NCBI GenBank assembly: GCA_964427535.1
Contig: CAYRVF010000042.1
Span: 1 to 37,072, forward strand
Length of the DNA stretch: 37,072 nucleotides
Direction: 5' to 3'
Source of the DNA: CAYRVF01 sp964427535
GTDB lineage: Bacteria > Chloroflexota > Ktedonobacteria > Ktedonobacterales > JADMIN01
Under the pieces are notes generated by a model. It worked only from the letters and a program-made list of their open reading frames with translations, did not search any database and was not told where the DNA came from. A program made the position numbers and the translations under genes. Shown piece after piece: positions 7,520 through 15,336 of the stretch (within the stretch, counting starts at the first letter, position 1; each line of letters starts with the position of its first letter).

Positions 7520-8257
7520 ATGCTATTGCAGCTACGCAATGTGGTCGGCGGCTATGGTGGCGGCGACGTGCTGCGCGGGGTCAATCTGGAGGTTGCCGAG
7601 GGCTCGATCACCTGCATCGTGGGACCGAACGGCGCCGGCAAATCGACGGTGCTCACGGCCATCAGCGGGTTGCTCAAGCCGCGCCAGGGCGAGATTCTCT
7701 TCAAGGACCAGCCGATCAACGGCCTGAGCCCGCGTGAGGTGCTCGCGCGCGGCGTGGTGCAGGTGCCACAGAATCACAGCCTGTTCCCGACGATGACGGT
7801 GCGCGAGAATGTCGAGCTCGGCGCGTACATGATCGGCGATTCCGCGGTCGTCAGCCGCCGCTACGCGCAGATCGAGGAGATGTTCCCCATCGTGCGCGAG
7901 CGCGCCGGTGAGCATGCGGGCAGTCTCTCGGGAGGGCAGCAGCGCCTGGTCGAGTTCGCACGCTGCCTGATGCTCGATCCCGCGCTCGTGCTGCTCGACG
8001 AGCCCTCGATGGGCCTGGACCCGAAGACGCTCAAAGAGGTGTTCAAGACGGTCAAGACGATGCAGGAAGCTGGACGCACGATTCTGCTGGTTGAGCAGAA
8101 CGCCCGCGCGGGCTTGCATCTGTCCGACCACGGCGTCGTGATGGAGAGCGGCCGGGTCCGCCTAGACGGCCCGAGCATGGATGTGCTGAACAATCCTGAG
8201 ATTAGCGCGTTGTACCTGGGTGGCGTCATCGCGACGAAGCCGCAGGCGGCGGTCTGA
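7520..8257 (+). CDS. livF: Branched-chain-type ABC transporter ATPase LivF
   Basis: The 245-residue ATPase has Walker A GPNGAGKS (35-42), signature LSGGQ (136-140), Walker B LVLLDEP (156-162) and the LivF-type switch motif VEQNARAGL. It pairs with LivG as the motor of the importer. It is the last transport gene of the operon, and a family A hairpin repeat directly follows. Confidence 0.95.
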   Translation: MLLQLRNVVGGYGGGDVLRGVNLEVAEGSITCIVGPNGAGKSTVLTAISGLLKPRQGEILFKDQPINGLSPREVLARGVVQVPQNHSLFPTMTVRENVELGAYMIGDSAVVSRRYAQIEEMFPIVRERAGEHAGSLSGGQQRLVEFARCLMLDPALVLLDEPSMGLDPKTLKEVFKTVKTMQEAGRTILLVEQNARAGLHLSDHGVVMESGRVRLDGPSMDVLNNPEISALYLGGVIATKPQAAV

Positions 8258-8261
8258 CCTA

Positions 8262-8297
8262 ACCCCTTACCCCCTTCCCTTCAGGGAAGGGGTCGTT
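8262..8297 (+). repeat. GC-rich hairpin repeat, family A, copy 2 (terminator-like)
   Basis: CCCCTTCCCT (8271-8280) and AGGGAAGGGG (8283-8292) form a perfect 10-bp stem with a 2-base loop, followed by TCGTTG. It sits right after the livF stop in the same orientation, as the other two copies do after their genes. Confidence 0.7.
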
Positions 8298-8355
8298 GAT
8301 GTGGCGTTGGTGGCCAAAGGCGGAAGAATCCAGCCTTGCCTACGAACCCGCGCTC

Positions 8356-8383
8356 TAGGGGCGAGGCATGCCTCGCCCGCGCC
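8356..8383 (+). repeat. Palindromic repeat, family B, copy 1
   Basis: The 20-bp perfect palindrome GGGCGAGGCATGCCTCGCCC (8359-8378) is preceded by TAGG and followed by GCGCC. The same element occurs at 10067-10094 and, inverted with one changed centre, at 11186-11214. All three are intergenic, which suggests a dispersed repeat family. Confidence 0.75.
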
Positions 8384-8514
8384 TACCTAGCGATGCGGAT
8401 GCCCGTCGGGCATCAACCGTTGCTCCCCCTTGCGAGCTGCAAGGGGAAAGGTGCTGGGGGCGATACGTTCCAGCAAGCGTTATCTCTGTTTGCCCGATAT
8501 CTGGAGGTAGAGTC

Positions 8515-9963
8515 ATGAGTGCGCGGCAACTGCTGATCGCTGGCAAGTGGGTCGATGCTGAGGGTGGTACGCGCGTCAAGCATAGCGTGCGCGATGGGCG
8601 GGCGCTGGCGGAGATCGGGCAGGCGTCGCGCGAGCAGGTCGAGGCGGCCATCGAGGCGGCGTACAGCGCGTTCAAGTCGTCGTACCGGCGGTCGCCCGCG
8701 TATCAGCGCTACGAGCTGCTGACGGCGATCAGCCGGGGTATCGGCGAGCGAGCGGGCGAGTTCGTGCGCCTGCTGGCCGAGGAAGTTGGCAAGCCGCGCG
8801 GCGCCGCCGAGGCCGAGATCAGCCGCGCGCAGACGACGTTTCTTCTGGCGGCTGAGGAGGCCAAGCGGCAGTACGGTGAGATCGTGCCGATGGATCTGCT
8901 GCGTGGCTCCGAGGAGCGCATCGGCCTGAGCCTGCGCCAGCCAGTTGGTGTGGTCGCGGCGATTACACCGTTCAACTATCCCCTGAACCTCGTCGCCCAT
9001 AAGCTGGCGCCCGCGCTGGCCGTTGGCAATACGGTGGTGCTGCGGCCGACGACCGAGGCACCACTGACCGCGTTGCTGCTGGCCGAGGTCATCCAGGAGG
9101 CTGGCGCGCCCGCTGGCGTGCTCAACGTCGTGCCGTGCTCGACGGAGGTGGCCGACATCCTGTTGACCCACCCGCACGTCGCGATGATCAGCTTCACCGG
9201 GTCAGGTCCCGTGGGCGTACACATCCGCCAGCGCGCAGGGCTGAAACGGGTGGCGCTGGAGCTGGGGTCGAACGCCGCCAACATCGTCACGTCGACGGCC
9301 TCGCTAGACGCGGCGGTGTCGGCCATCGTGCGCGGCGGCTTCCAGTTCGCCGGGCAGTCATGCATCTCGGCGCAGCGCATCTACGTGCATGAGTCGGTCT
9401 ACGATGCCTTCTCGGAGAAGTTGGTCGCGGCGGTGAAGGTCCTGCGGACTGGCGATCCGCTGGAGGACGGCGTCGAGGTCGGCCCGATGATCTCGGAGTC
9501 CGCTGCCGAGCGCACCGAGAGCTGGATTCGTGAGGCCGTCGAGGGCGGTGCGGAGGTGCTGGCCGGCGGCTCGCGCGCGGGCGCCTATCTGCAGCCGACG
9601 GTCCTCGCCCATGTGACGCCACGCATGCAGGTGGTGTGCGAGGAGATCTTCGCTCCGGTCGTCGCGCTGCTGCCCTACAGCGACTTCGCCGCGATGATCG
9701 ACGAGATCAACACGTCGCACCTGGGGCTGAACCACGGCGTCTTCACGCACGATTTGAGCGAGGCGCTATATGCCATTCAGGAGCTTGAGGTCGGCGGCGT
9801 CATCGTCAACGACGTCTCGACGTACCGCGCCGATCACATGCCCTATGGGGGCGTAAAGGATAGCGGCACCGGCCGCGAAGGCGTGCGCTACGCGATGGAG
9901 GAGATGACCGAGCTCAAGTTCGCCGTGCTCAACGCGAATCTGGGACGAATAGCGCCACGGTAA
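8515..9963 (+). CDS. Aldehyde dehydrogenase (NAD(P)-dependent)
   Basis: The 482-residue soluble enzyme oxidises an aldehyde to an acid. Catalytic residues are N154 in TPFNYPLN, E249 in LELGS and the nucleophile C283 in FAGQSCISAQR; cofactor binding is seen at FTGSGPVG. The usual LELGGK is altered to LELGSN. It resembles the lactaldehyde/phosphonoacetaldehyde/GapN-like group, but the substrate is open. ATG 8515 is chosen because GGAGGT lies 6 nt upstream; an open frame running back to 8368 crosses a palindromic repeat and is not coding. Placed 257 bases after livF, it may belong to the same pathway, but a hairpin repeat separates them. Confidence 0.93.
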   Translation: MSARQLLIAGKWVDAEGGTRVKHSVRDGRALAEIGQASREQVEAAIEAAYSAFKSSYRRSPAYQRYELLTAISRGIGERAGEFVRLLAEEVGKPRGAAEAEISRAQTTFLLAAEEAKRQYGEIVPMDLLRGSEERIGLSLRQPVGVVAAITPFNYPLNLVAHKLAPALAVGNTVVLRPTTEAPLTALLLAEVIQEAGAPAGVLNVVPCSTEVADILLTHPHVAMISFTGSGPVGVHIRQRAGLKRVALELGSNAANIVTSTASLDAAVSAIVRGGFQFAGQSCISAQRIYVHESVYDAFSEKLVAAVKVLRTGDPLEDGVEVGPMISESAAERTESWIREAVEGGAEVLAGGSRAGAYLQPTVLAHVTPRMQVVCEEIFAPVVALLPYSDFAAMIDEINTSHLGLNHGVFTHDLSEALYAIQELEVGGVIVNDVSTYRADHMPYGGVKDSGTGREGVRYAMEEMTELKFAVLNANLGRIAPR

Positions 9964-9970
9964 ACAGAAC

Positions 9971-10010
9971 CTCTCCCCCTAGCCCCTCCCCTCTAAGGGG
10001 AGGGGTCGCT
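9971..10010 (+). repeat. GC-rich hairpin repeat, family A, copy 3 (terminator-like)
   Basis: CCCCTCCCCT (9983-9992) and AGGGGAGGGG (9996-10005) form a perfect 10-bp stem with loop CTA, followed by TCGCTG. It begins eight bases after the aldehyde dehydrogenase stop and is oriented with that gene. Confidence 0.7.
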
Positions 10011-10066
10011 GTCTGGACGCTCACATGTTGGGGCGATGTTCGAGACGCGGCCGACATGCCCTACTG

Positions 10067-10094
10067 TAGGGGCGAGGCATGCCTCGCCCGCGCC
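10067..10094 (+). repeat. Palindromic repeat, family B, copy 2
   Basis: TAGG followed by the perfect 20-bp palindrome GGGCGAGGCATGCCTCGCCC (10070-10089) and GCGCC, identical to copy 1 over 28 bases. It lies between the convergent aldehyde dehydrogenase and NMT1-like genes. Confidence 0.75.
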
Positions 10095-10122
10095 CGTCTG
10101 CTGGAGATGACTGGTGCGCGGG

Positions 10123-11085
10123 CTATGGCTGCTCGTCAAGCGAGGCCAACGCCTGGGCGTACCAGCGCAGGTTGTGGTAGTCGGCGGGTAGGCCGAGGGG
10201 TACGTGGTGCTGGTCGTAGCGGGCGCGGAGGGCGAGCACCTGCGCTAGCCCCGCATCGTCGAGCGCGGCGGTCTCGCCGAAGCCGTGTCGCGGATCGGTG
10301 AAGGCGGAATAGGCAGACGCGGCGGAGACTCCGGCGAGACCGAACGATGGCTCACTGGCAAGAAGCGCTTCGACGTCCGCGCGGGTGGCAGGCGAGTAGA
10401 TCCAGCGCAGGGCGGTGAGAAGTGCGCGGATGTAGCGCAGCACACTGTCGCCGTGCGCCTCGACCCAGGCGTCAGTGCCTGCCAGCGCCTGCGACGCGTA
10501 CGCCGGATAGGCCACAGTCGAGACGGCGAGCTGAGAACAGCCTGCGCGCTCGGCCACGAGATCGAACGGCGGATAGAGGATTGTGGCATCGACCGTGCCC
10601 TCGATGAGTGCGGCGGCCCGCTTGCCGGTGCCTCCCGCAACCGCGAAGGTGTAGTCTCGGTCGAGCGTTAGTTCGGCGCGCTCTAGCAGGTCGCGCAGCA
10701 CGATCGCGAAGCCGGACGTCGGGTTGTCCACACCGACGGACGCGCCGCGAAGCTGCTCCGCCGTCGTGATGCCGGGACGCGCGTAGACGCTCAGCGGCCC
10801 ATTGCTGCCGCCGAGCAGCATACGCACGCGAGGCGCCGTCGCGGGGTCGCAGCCGAACGCCTCGGGGTGGGCGTCGAAGTTGATGACGTTATCGGGTGCG
10901 GTGTGAATCAGCTCGTACTCGCCGCGGGCGAGCGCGGCGAGCTGTTGCGCCGAGCTGTTGGTGTACGTGAGCGAGACGTCCACGCCGTAGCGGGCGAACA
11001 TGCCCTGCCGCTGAGCAGCCAGCACCGGCAGATTCTGCAGACCCTGAAACGAGCAGACGCGCAGGTGAACAGCGGGCGTGGTCAC
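10123..11085 (-). CDS. NMT1/THI5-like substrate-binding protein lacking a signal peptide
   Basis: The 320-residue protein resembles ABC binding proteins for thiamine precursors, nitrate, sulfonates and similar ligands (NMT1/SsuA type): N-terminal RVCSFQGLQNLPVLAAQRQG, then ARGEYELIHTAPDNVI and a two-lobed pattern to the end. The GTG at 11085 has GAGGAGG five bases upstream and is preferred to an ATG at 11124, which lacks a ribosome site. With either start there is no signal peptide or lipobox, which is unusual for a binding protein. No cognate permease or ATPase is adjacent. It may be a cytoplasmic ligand-binding or enzymatic relative. It lies downstream of the dehydrogenase on the same strand. 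Confidence 0.75.
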   Translation of the reverse strand: MTTPAVHLRVCSFQGLQNLPVLAAQRQGMFARYGVDVSLTYTNSSAQQLAALARGEYELIHTAPDNVINFDAHPEAFGCDPATAPRVRMLLGGSNGPLSVYARPGITTAEQLRGASVGVDNPTSGFAIVLRDLLERAELTLDRDYTFAVAGGTGKRAAALIEGTVDATILYPPFDLVAERAGCSQLAVSTVAYPAYASQALAGTDAWVEAHGDSVLRYIRALLTALRWIYSPATRADVEALLASEPSFGLAGVSAASAYSAFTDPRHGFGETAALDDAGLAQVLALRARYDQHHVPLGLPADYHNLRWYAQALASLDEQP

Positions 11086-11185
11086 TGGGGCCTCCTCGGA
11101 GGGTCGATGGCTGTCGCAGAGCATTCAAGCTGAGAGCAATCTGGAGCCTGCGATGCCAGCAGGCGGTATGTGGGTACGCGGGAGG

Positions 11186-11214
11186 GGACGGGCGAGGCGT
11201 GCCTCGCCCCTACA
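11186..11214 (-). repeat. Palindromic repeat, family B, copy 3 (inverted)
   Basis: GGGCGAGGCGTGCCTCGCCC (11190-11209) followed by CTACA is the reverse complement of the family B element with one changed centre base. It lies just after the 3' end of the leftward dehydrogenase gene. Confidence 0.7.
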
Positions 11215-11229
11215 GACGGTTTCGTGAGG

Positions 11230-12138
11230 CTAGTGCTGCTTGGCGAGGGCGGCGACGTCGTCCTGGACGCCCGCGAGCTTGGCGAGCACCTCGAACGTGA
11301 TGTAGAAGTCGTGCTCGGCCAGGCCCATTGCGCGGGCTGCTGTCAGTATCTCGTTGCTCACGGCGACGGTCGGCAGCGGCACGTCTAGCTGGCGACCCAT
11401 CTCGAGCGCGAGGTTCATGTCCTTCTGCATCATGTTGACGTTGAACCACACCTCGTCGGGCGCCTCTGTAATGAACGGCGCTCGGTACTTCAGCGAGGGC
11501 GAGGCAATCACGCTGTCAAGCAGCGCGCGCATGGCGACCTCACGCGGAATGCCGCCCTTCTCCGCAAGCAGCAGACTCTCGCTGAACGCCGTCATCTGCA
11601 CCTGCAGATTGAGGTTGATGGCGATCTTCATGAGCACGGCCTGCCCGTTCTCGCCCATGTAGTGAACCGTCGGCGCTATGGCGTGGAGCACTGGCAGTAC
11701 CTGCTCGTACACATCCCGCTCGCCGCCGATCATCATCGAGAGCTTGCCCTCTTCCAGCGTGACGACGCTGCCAGAGACCGGCGCGTCGAGCATATGCGCG
11801 CCACGCTCCTTCACCTGTGCCGCGACTCTGCGCGAGACAGCGGGGCTGACCGTGCTCATGTCGACGTAGACCTTGCCGGGGCCGAGCGCTGCGAGGATGC
11901 CATCGGGTCCCTCGACGATCGCTTCCAGCGCGGCCGTGTTGGTGACCATCGAGAACGTGACATCAGCGGCTTTGGCGACCTCGCGTGGCGTGGACACGAG
12001 GCGCAGCCCGGCGTCGACCAGCCACTGCGCCTTGGACGGCGTGCGGTTGTAGCCGGTCACGGTGTAGCCCGCGTCCAGCAGCCGCTTGGCGACGCGGCCG
12101 CCCATAGCCCCGAGGCCGACGAATCCAACTGACGTCAT
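11230..12138 (-). CDS. NAD(P)-dependent beta-hydroxyacid dehydrogenase (HIBADH family)
   Basis: The 302-residue protein starts with the Rossmann motif GFVGLGAMGG (5-14). The substrate-binding signature is DAPVSGSVVTLEEGKL (118-133), and K171 in MKIAINL stands at the family catalytic lysine. Members oxidise 3-hydroxyisobutyrate, tartronate semialdehyde or related acids, or act as imine reductases; the substrate cannot be assigned. ATG 12138 is preceded by AGGAGGG five bases upstream. A longer frame to 12321 lacks a ribosome site. It follows the LacI gene on the same strand after 286 bases in which I see no gene or clear promoter. Confidence 0.9.
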   Translation of the reverse strand: MTSVGFVGLGAMGGRVAKRLLDAGYTVTGYNRTPSKAQWLVDAGLRLVSTPREVAKAADVTFSMVTNTAALEAIVEGPDGILAALGPGKVYVDMSTVSPAVSRRVAAQVKERGAHMLDAPVSGSVVTLEEGKLSMMIGGERDVYEQVLPVLHAIAPTVHYMGENGQAVLMKIAINLNLQVQMTAFSESLLLAEKGGIPREVAMRALLDSVIASPSLKYRAPFITEAPDEVWFNVNMMQKDMNLALEMGRQLDVPLPTVAVSNEILTAARAMGLAEHDFYITFEVLAKLAGVQDDVAALAKQH

Positions 12139-12424
12139 GTTATCCCTCCTGGTGTGCGTGGTAGAAAGCGTTGGTTCAGGGTCATCCTCGCGCTGCACCG
12201 CTGGCGTGGCGCCATGTGGGGCCGGGTCGCCGCCGGATCTGGTGTCGAGGCTGTCGGTTCCGTGCGCACGCGCATCGCGACGCCGCACGCCACCAGACCG
12301 CGTTCGGAGAATCCACCTCACTCGGGGCTTGCCTCACTTTCCGGCGTCGCACTGCTGGCTGGCAGACGATAGAGGTTGGCAGGGGGCTGCTCTCGCATCC
12401 CAATCTGATGGCTCGCCTGTGCGT

Positions 12425-13486
12425 CTAGGAGTCCGTCGTTATGCCTGAGCGTCGCGTCCGCGCGCGTGCGTGGAACTGTGGCGCGGGCCCGGTGCTGCCG
12501 CGCACGATGAGTGTCACCGGCAGCAGCAGCGGATGCTCCGGCTGGACGCCCTCGGTCACCATATCGAGCAGCCGCTCGGCCGCGCGGGCTCCCATCATGT
12601 GATGGGGCACCTGCAGCGTGGTGAGCTGCGGCATCGTGTATGTCGCCTGGAAGAGGTCGTTGAAGCCGACGACCGAGACATCCTCAGGCACACGCAGACC
12701 GGCTTCGGCGATGGCTCTGATGGCGCCGAGTGCGGCGAGGTCGTTGACCGCGAAGACGGCGGTGGGCGGCTCGGCCAAGTCTAGCAGCGTGCGCATCGCG
12801 TCGTAGCCACCGGCCTCGCGGAAGGAGCCAGGGACGATGAGCGCGGGATCGGCGGTGAGTCCGGCGTGCTGGAGCCCATCGAGATAGCCCTCGCGGCGCA
12901 GATAGCCGGTCGAGACGGCATCTGATCCGGTGATGTGCGCGATGCGCTGGTGCCCGAGGGTGACGAGATGCTCGACCGCCGAGACCGCCCCCGCGAAGTC
13001 ATCGGGCACAACCGTGTTCGGGGTAATCGGATCGGTATGGCGGTTCACGAGCACGAACGGCACGTTTTCGGCGGACAGTTGCTCGATTGCCGGATCCTGT
13101 CGCCGTGCCGTCGCGAGCAGCAGCCCATCGACCTGCCGGTCGCGGAGCATCGCGAGCCCCTTCGTCTCACGGGCGGGCAGGTCGTCGGTGTTGGAGACGA
13201 TGATGCTGTAGTCGCGCTCGGCGACGGCATCCTCCATGCCGCGCAATACGCTGGCGAAGAATGGATTGGCGATGTCTGGGATGAGCGCGCCTAACACCGA
13301 GCTGCGCTTGGTGCGCAAGGACCGCGCGATGCTGTTGGGGCGATAGTCGTGCTCGCGCGCCAGCGCCACGATGCGCTCGCGGAGCTCCGCGCTCACGCGC
13401 TGACGGGGATCGTTCTGCAGCACGCGCGCGACCGTCGAGGGATGAACACCGGCGAGAAGGCTCAACTGTTTGAGCGTAATGGGCAT
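12425..13486 (-). CDS. LacI-family transcriptional regulator
   Basis: The 353-residue protein has the N-terminal LacI helix-turn-helix (TLKQLSLLAGVHPSTVARVL, 4-23), a hinge helix near PNSIARSLRT, and a periplasmic-binding-like effector domain from about 62 (SVLGALIPDIANPFFASVL). Such proteins usually repress catabolic genes until a small ligand binds. Palindrome O4 lies in its own promoter, and related palindromes occur in front of the osmC-like/M24 and hydrolase/liv operons. It is therefore the likely local regulator of region 1 and autoregulated. Confidence 0.95.
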   Translation of the reverse strand: MPITLKQLSLLAGVHPSTVARVLQNDPRQRVSAELRERIVALAREHDYRPNSIARSLRTKRSSVLGALIPDIANPFFASVLRGMEDAVAERDYSIIVSNTDDLPARETKGLAMLRDRQVDGLLLATARRQDPAIEQLSAENVPFVLVNRHTDPITPNTVVPDDFAGAVSAVEHLVTLGHQRIAHITGSDAVSTGYLRREGYLDGLQHAGLTADPALIVPGSFREAGGYDAMRTLLDLAEPPTAVFAVNDLAALGAIRAIAEAGLRVPEDVSVVGFNDLFQATYTMPQLTTLQVPHHMMGARAAERLLDMVTEGVQPEHPLLLPVTLIVRGSTGPAPQFHARARTRRSGITTDS

Positions 13487-13529
13487 CGGCAGGCCATTCT
13501 AGCGCTTCGCCGCAGCGCTTCGTGGACTT

Positions 13530-13544
13530 GGACAATCGATTGCC
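13530..13544. promoter_or_regulatory. LacI-type operator O4 (autoregulatory)
   Basis: GGACAATCGATTGCC holds the perfect palindrome CAATCGATTG, identical in core to O2. It lies three bases downstream of the lacI -10, over the expected transcription start. Confidence 0.7.
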
Positions 13545-13547
13545 TAA

Positions 13548-13576
13548 ACTGTAACATGGCCGCTAGACCGTGTCAA
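13548..13576 (-). promoter_or_regulatory. Predicted sigma-70 promoter of the LacI gene
   Basis: On the minus strand a perfect TTGACA (13576-13571), a 17-base spacer and TACAGT (13553-13548, 4 of 6), immediately followed by operator O4. Confidence 0.6.
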
Positions 13577-13664
13577 CACTTTTCGACGCTCCACGTACAC
13601 CTGCAGCGAACGCGGCATAGAGACGCCATAGAGACCCCTTGACGTCGGCCGCCGCGCCGCCGGT

Positions 13665-14543
13665 TCAGCGCGACACTGAGCGGCGCTGTAGAATGGGCAG
13701 CACCCCCGCCAGGAACCCCGTCGAGGCGTCCGAGGCCCAGTGCGCGAGTATCGGGGGGAGCTGACGCCGGCCACTGAGTACGTAGTACGCCGTGAGCGTC
13801 GCCGTGATGGGTAATGCCGTATTCGCGCGGGAGACGAGGTAGCGTGTGTCGGGCAGCAGCGGGATGACGACGTGCTGGCCCGCCCACACCACCGCCACCA
13901 TGGTTGCGGCGGCACGTGTGCCGATGCGGACCTCCAGTCGTGGCAGCAGGTAGCCGAGATAGACAAGCTCTTCGGTCACCGCCCAGAGAGCGGGCCAGAG
14001 CACCGCTCCATAGATGGCGGCCCAGGGTGGGAGCCGTCCCGAAGCGCTGGCCTCGCGCACGACCTCGACTTGCGGCGGCAGCGCTGGCCCATAGAAGCGG
14101 CGCGTGACCGCCGAGCTGAGCGCGACGGACGGTGCGAGTACGAGCAACACCCCCAGACTGCGCAGAGTCTCGCCTCCCAGTTGCGCGCGTTGCGGCCGTG
14201 GGAGCAGGTCACGAAGCCTCTGGCCCTCCGCGCGCACCGCCCATGAGAGGACGGCGAGGCACCCCAGGTCGGTCAGCGTGCCATACACCATCCACCACGA
14301 GGCGGCCTCTCGTGATGGTCGGTCGCGTTTGAGGAGCCATGCGACACCCGCGGTGGCTTCTTGCGCCAGGAGGGCATAGGCTGGCCGCGCCGCGAGCACG
14401 AGCACAAGCCTTCTCCACGGAGTTCGCGACTCCAACCCAGCATCAGGAGACGAGATGAGATCGAGCGTCTTCACGTACCATGTCTCGCTTCTATGGTAAT
14501 GCCGCCTGCTACGTCCGCTTTGCCGCGAGGGCGTGCCGTTCAT
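13665..14543 (-). CDS. CPBP-family intramembrane protease-like membrane protein
   Basis: The 292-residue protein has about seven hydrophobic segments. The three CPBP (CAAX protease and bacteriocin-processing, Abi) motifs are present but diverged: E191-E192 in TEELVYLGYLL, H224 in WAGQHVV and H268 in LAHWASD. The arginine normally found in EExxxR is leucine (L196), so activity is uncertain. ATG 14543 is preferred because GGAGGT is nine bases upstream; an ATG at 14570 lies upstream of that ribosome site. It is divergent from the ArsR-like gene, in a cluster with two further intramembrane protease genes. Confidence 0.8.
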   Translation of the reverse strand: MNGTPSRQSGRSRRHYHRSETWYVKTLDLISSPDAGLESRTPWRRLVLVLAARPAYALLAQEATAGVAWLLKRDRPSREAASWWMVYGTLTDLGCLAVLSWAVRAEGQRLRDLLPRPQRAQLGGETLRSLGVLLVLAPSVALSSAVTRRFYGPALPPQVEVVREASASGRLPPWAAIYGAVLWPALWAVTEELVYLGYLLPRLEVRIGTRAAATMVAVVWAGQHVVIPLLPDTRYLVSRANTALPITATLTAYYVLSGRRQLPPILAHWASDASTGFLAGVLPILQRRSVSR

Positions 14544-14660
14544 CCCGACAACACCTCCATGAGATGCCATCCCGCGTGCATGAGAGAGGCCATCAGTTCA
14601 GAACAGTTCGCCAGTCTCCCACTCAGATGACGGACTCGGGCGTGAGCACTTCAGAACCCC

Positions 14661-14689
14661 TTGACCTTTGGCTGGTTTTAGATTATTCT
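14661..14689 (+). promoter_or_regulatory. Predicted promoter of the ArsR/protease operon
   Basis: TTGACC (14661-14666), a 17-base spacer and TATTCT (14684-14689). It lies 42 bases before the ArsR-like start. Confidence 0.5.
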
Positions 14690-14730
14690 CGCCCTGCAGA
14701 ACATTACAGAAATGTGGAGGGTAATTGCGC

Positions 14731-15324
14731 ATGGCGTCACAAAAGGCTGACCTCTTGCTGCATCCCGTTCGCATGCGCATCGTGCTGGCGCTCGCCAACC
14801 GTGCGTTGACTACGCGGCAGCTCGCGGCGGCGCTCTCAGACGTTCCCCAGGCCACGCTGTACTCCCATCTGGGACTGCTCGCCGGTGGGGGCCTGGTTGA
14901 GGTGGTCGAGGAGCACCGGGTGCGGGGCGCGGTGGAGCGAACGTACGCGCTGCCAGCCAACGCGGGCTCGTTAGGGCCGGGCGAGGGCGGCGAGGACGAC
15001 CGCGACGCGCTCTTTCGGGCATTTGCGACCTTCGTTGGCACGCTCATCGCAGATTTCGCCCGCTATCTTTCGCGAGAACACGTCGACATGGGGGCGGATG
15101 GAGTCGGCTTCCGGCAGTATCCGCTCTACCTGACCGACGAGGAGTTCGAGGCATTCCGCGCCGCGTTGGGCGCAACACTCGCGCCGTTTCTCGCCAACGC
15201 TGAGACGCCGGAGCGCACGCGCCGTCTGTTCTCGACCATCGTCTTGCCCACGCCAGATGGGACGGGCGATCAGTCTGCTGGCTCGTCAGAGTCTGACGTG
15301 CACCGATCTGGAGACCAGAGCTAG
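14731..15324 (+). CDS. ArsR-like winged-helix regulator
   Basis: The 197-residue protein has an N-terminal winged helix (about 3-75): LLHPVRMRIVLALANR, then the recognition region TTRQLAAALSDVPQATLYSHLGLLAGGGLVEVV, as in ArsR/HTH_20 proteins. No ArsR metal-site CxC is present, so a metal sensor is unlikely. The C-terminal helical part (about 95-170) resembles ligand or dimerisation domains of such regulators. GGAGGG precedes ATG 14731 by nine bases. The next gene begins 12 bases later, so it probably regulates the YhfC/CPBP genes. Confidence 0.85.
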   Translation: MASQKADLLLHPVRMRIVLALANRALTTRQLAAALSDVPQATLYSHLGLLAGGGLVEVVEEHRVRGAVERTYALPANAGSLGPGEGGEDDRDALFRAFATFVGTLIADFARYLSREHVDMGADGVGFRQYPLYLTDEEFEAFRAALGATLAPFLANAETPERTRRLFSTIVLPTPDGTGDQSAGSSESDVHRSGDQS

Positions 15325-15336
15325 GGAGGTGTTTTC

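Noticed and set aside
8368..8514. N-terminal extension of the aldehyde dehydrogenase
   Set aside because: The extension reads through the family B palindrome, whereas a good ribosome site precedes ATG 8515 and the family N-terminus starts there.
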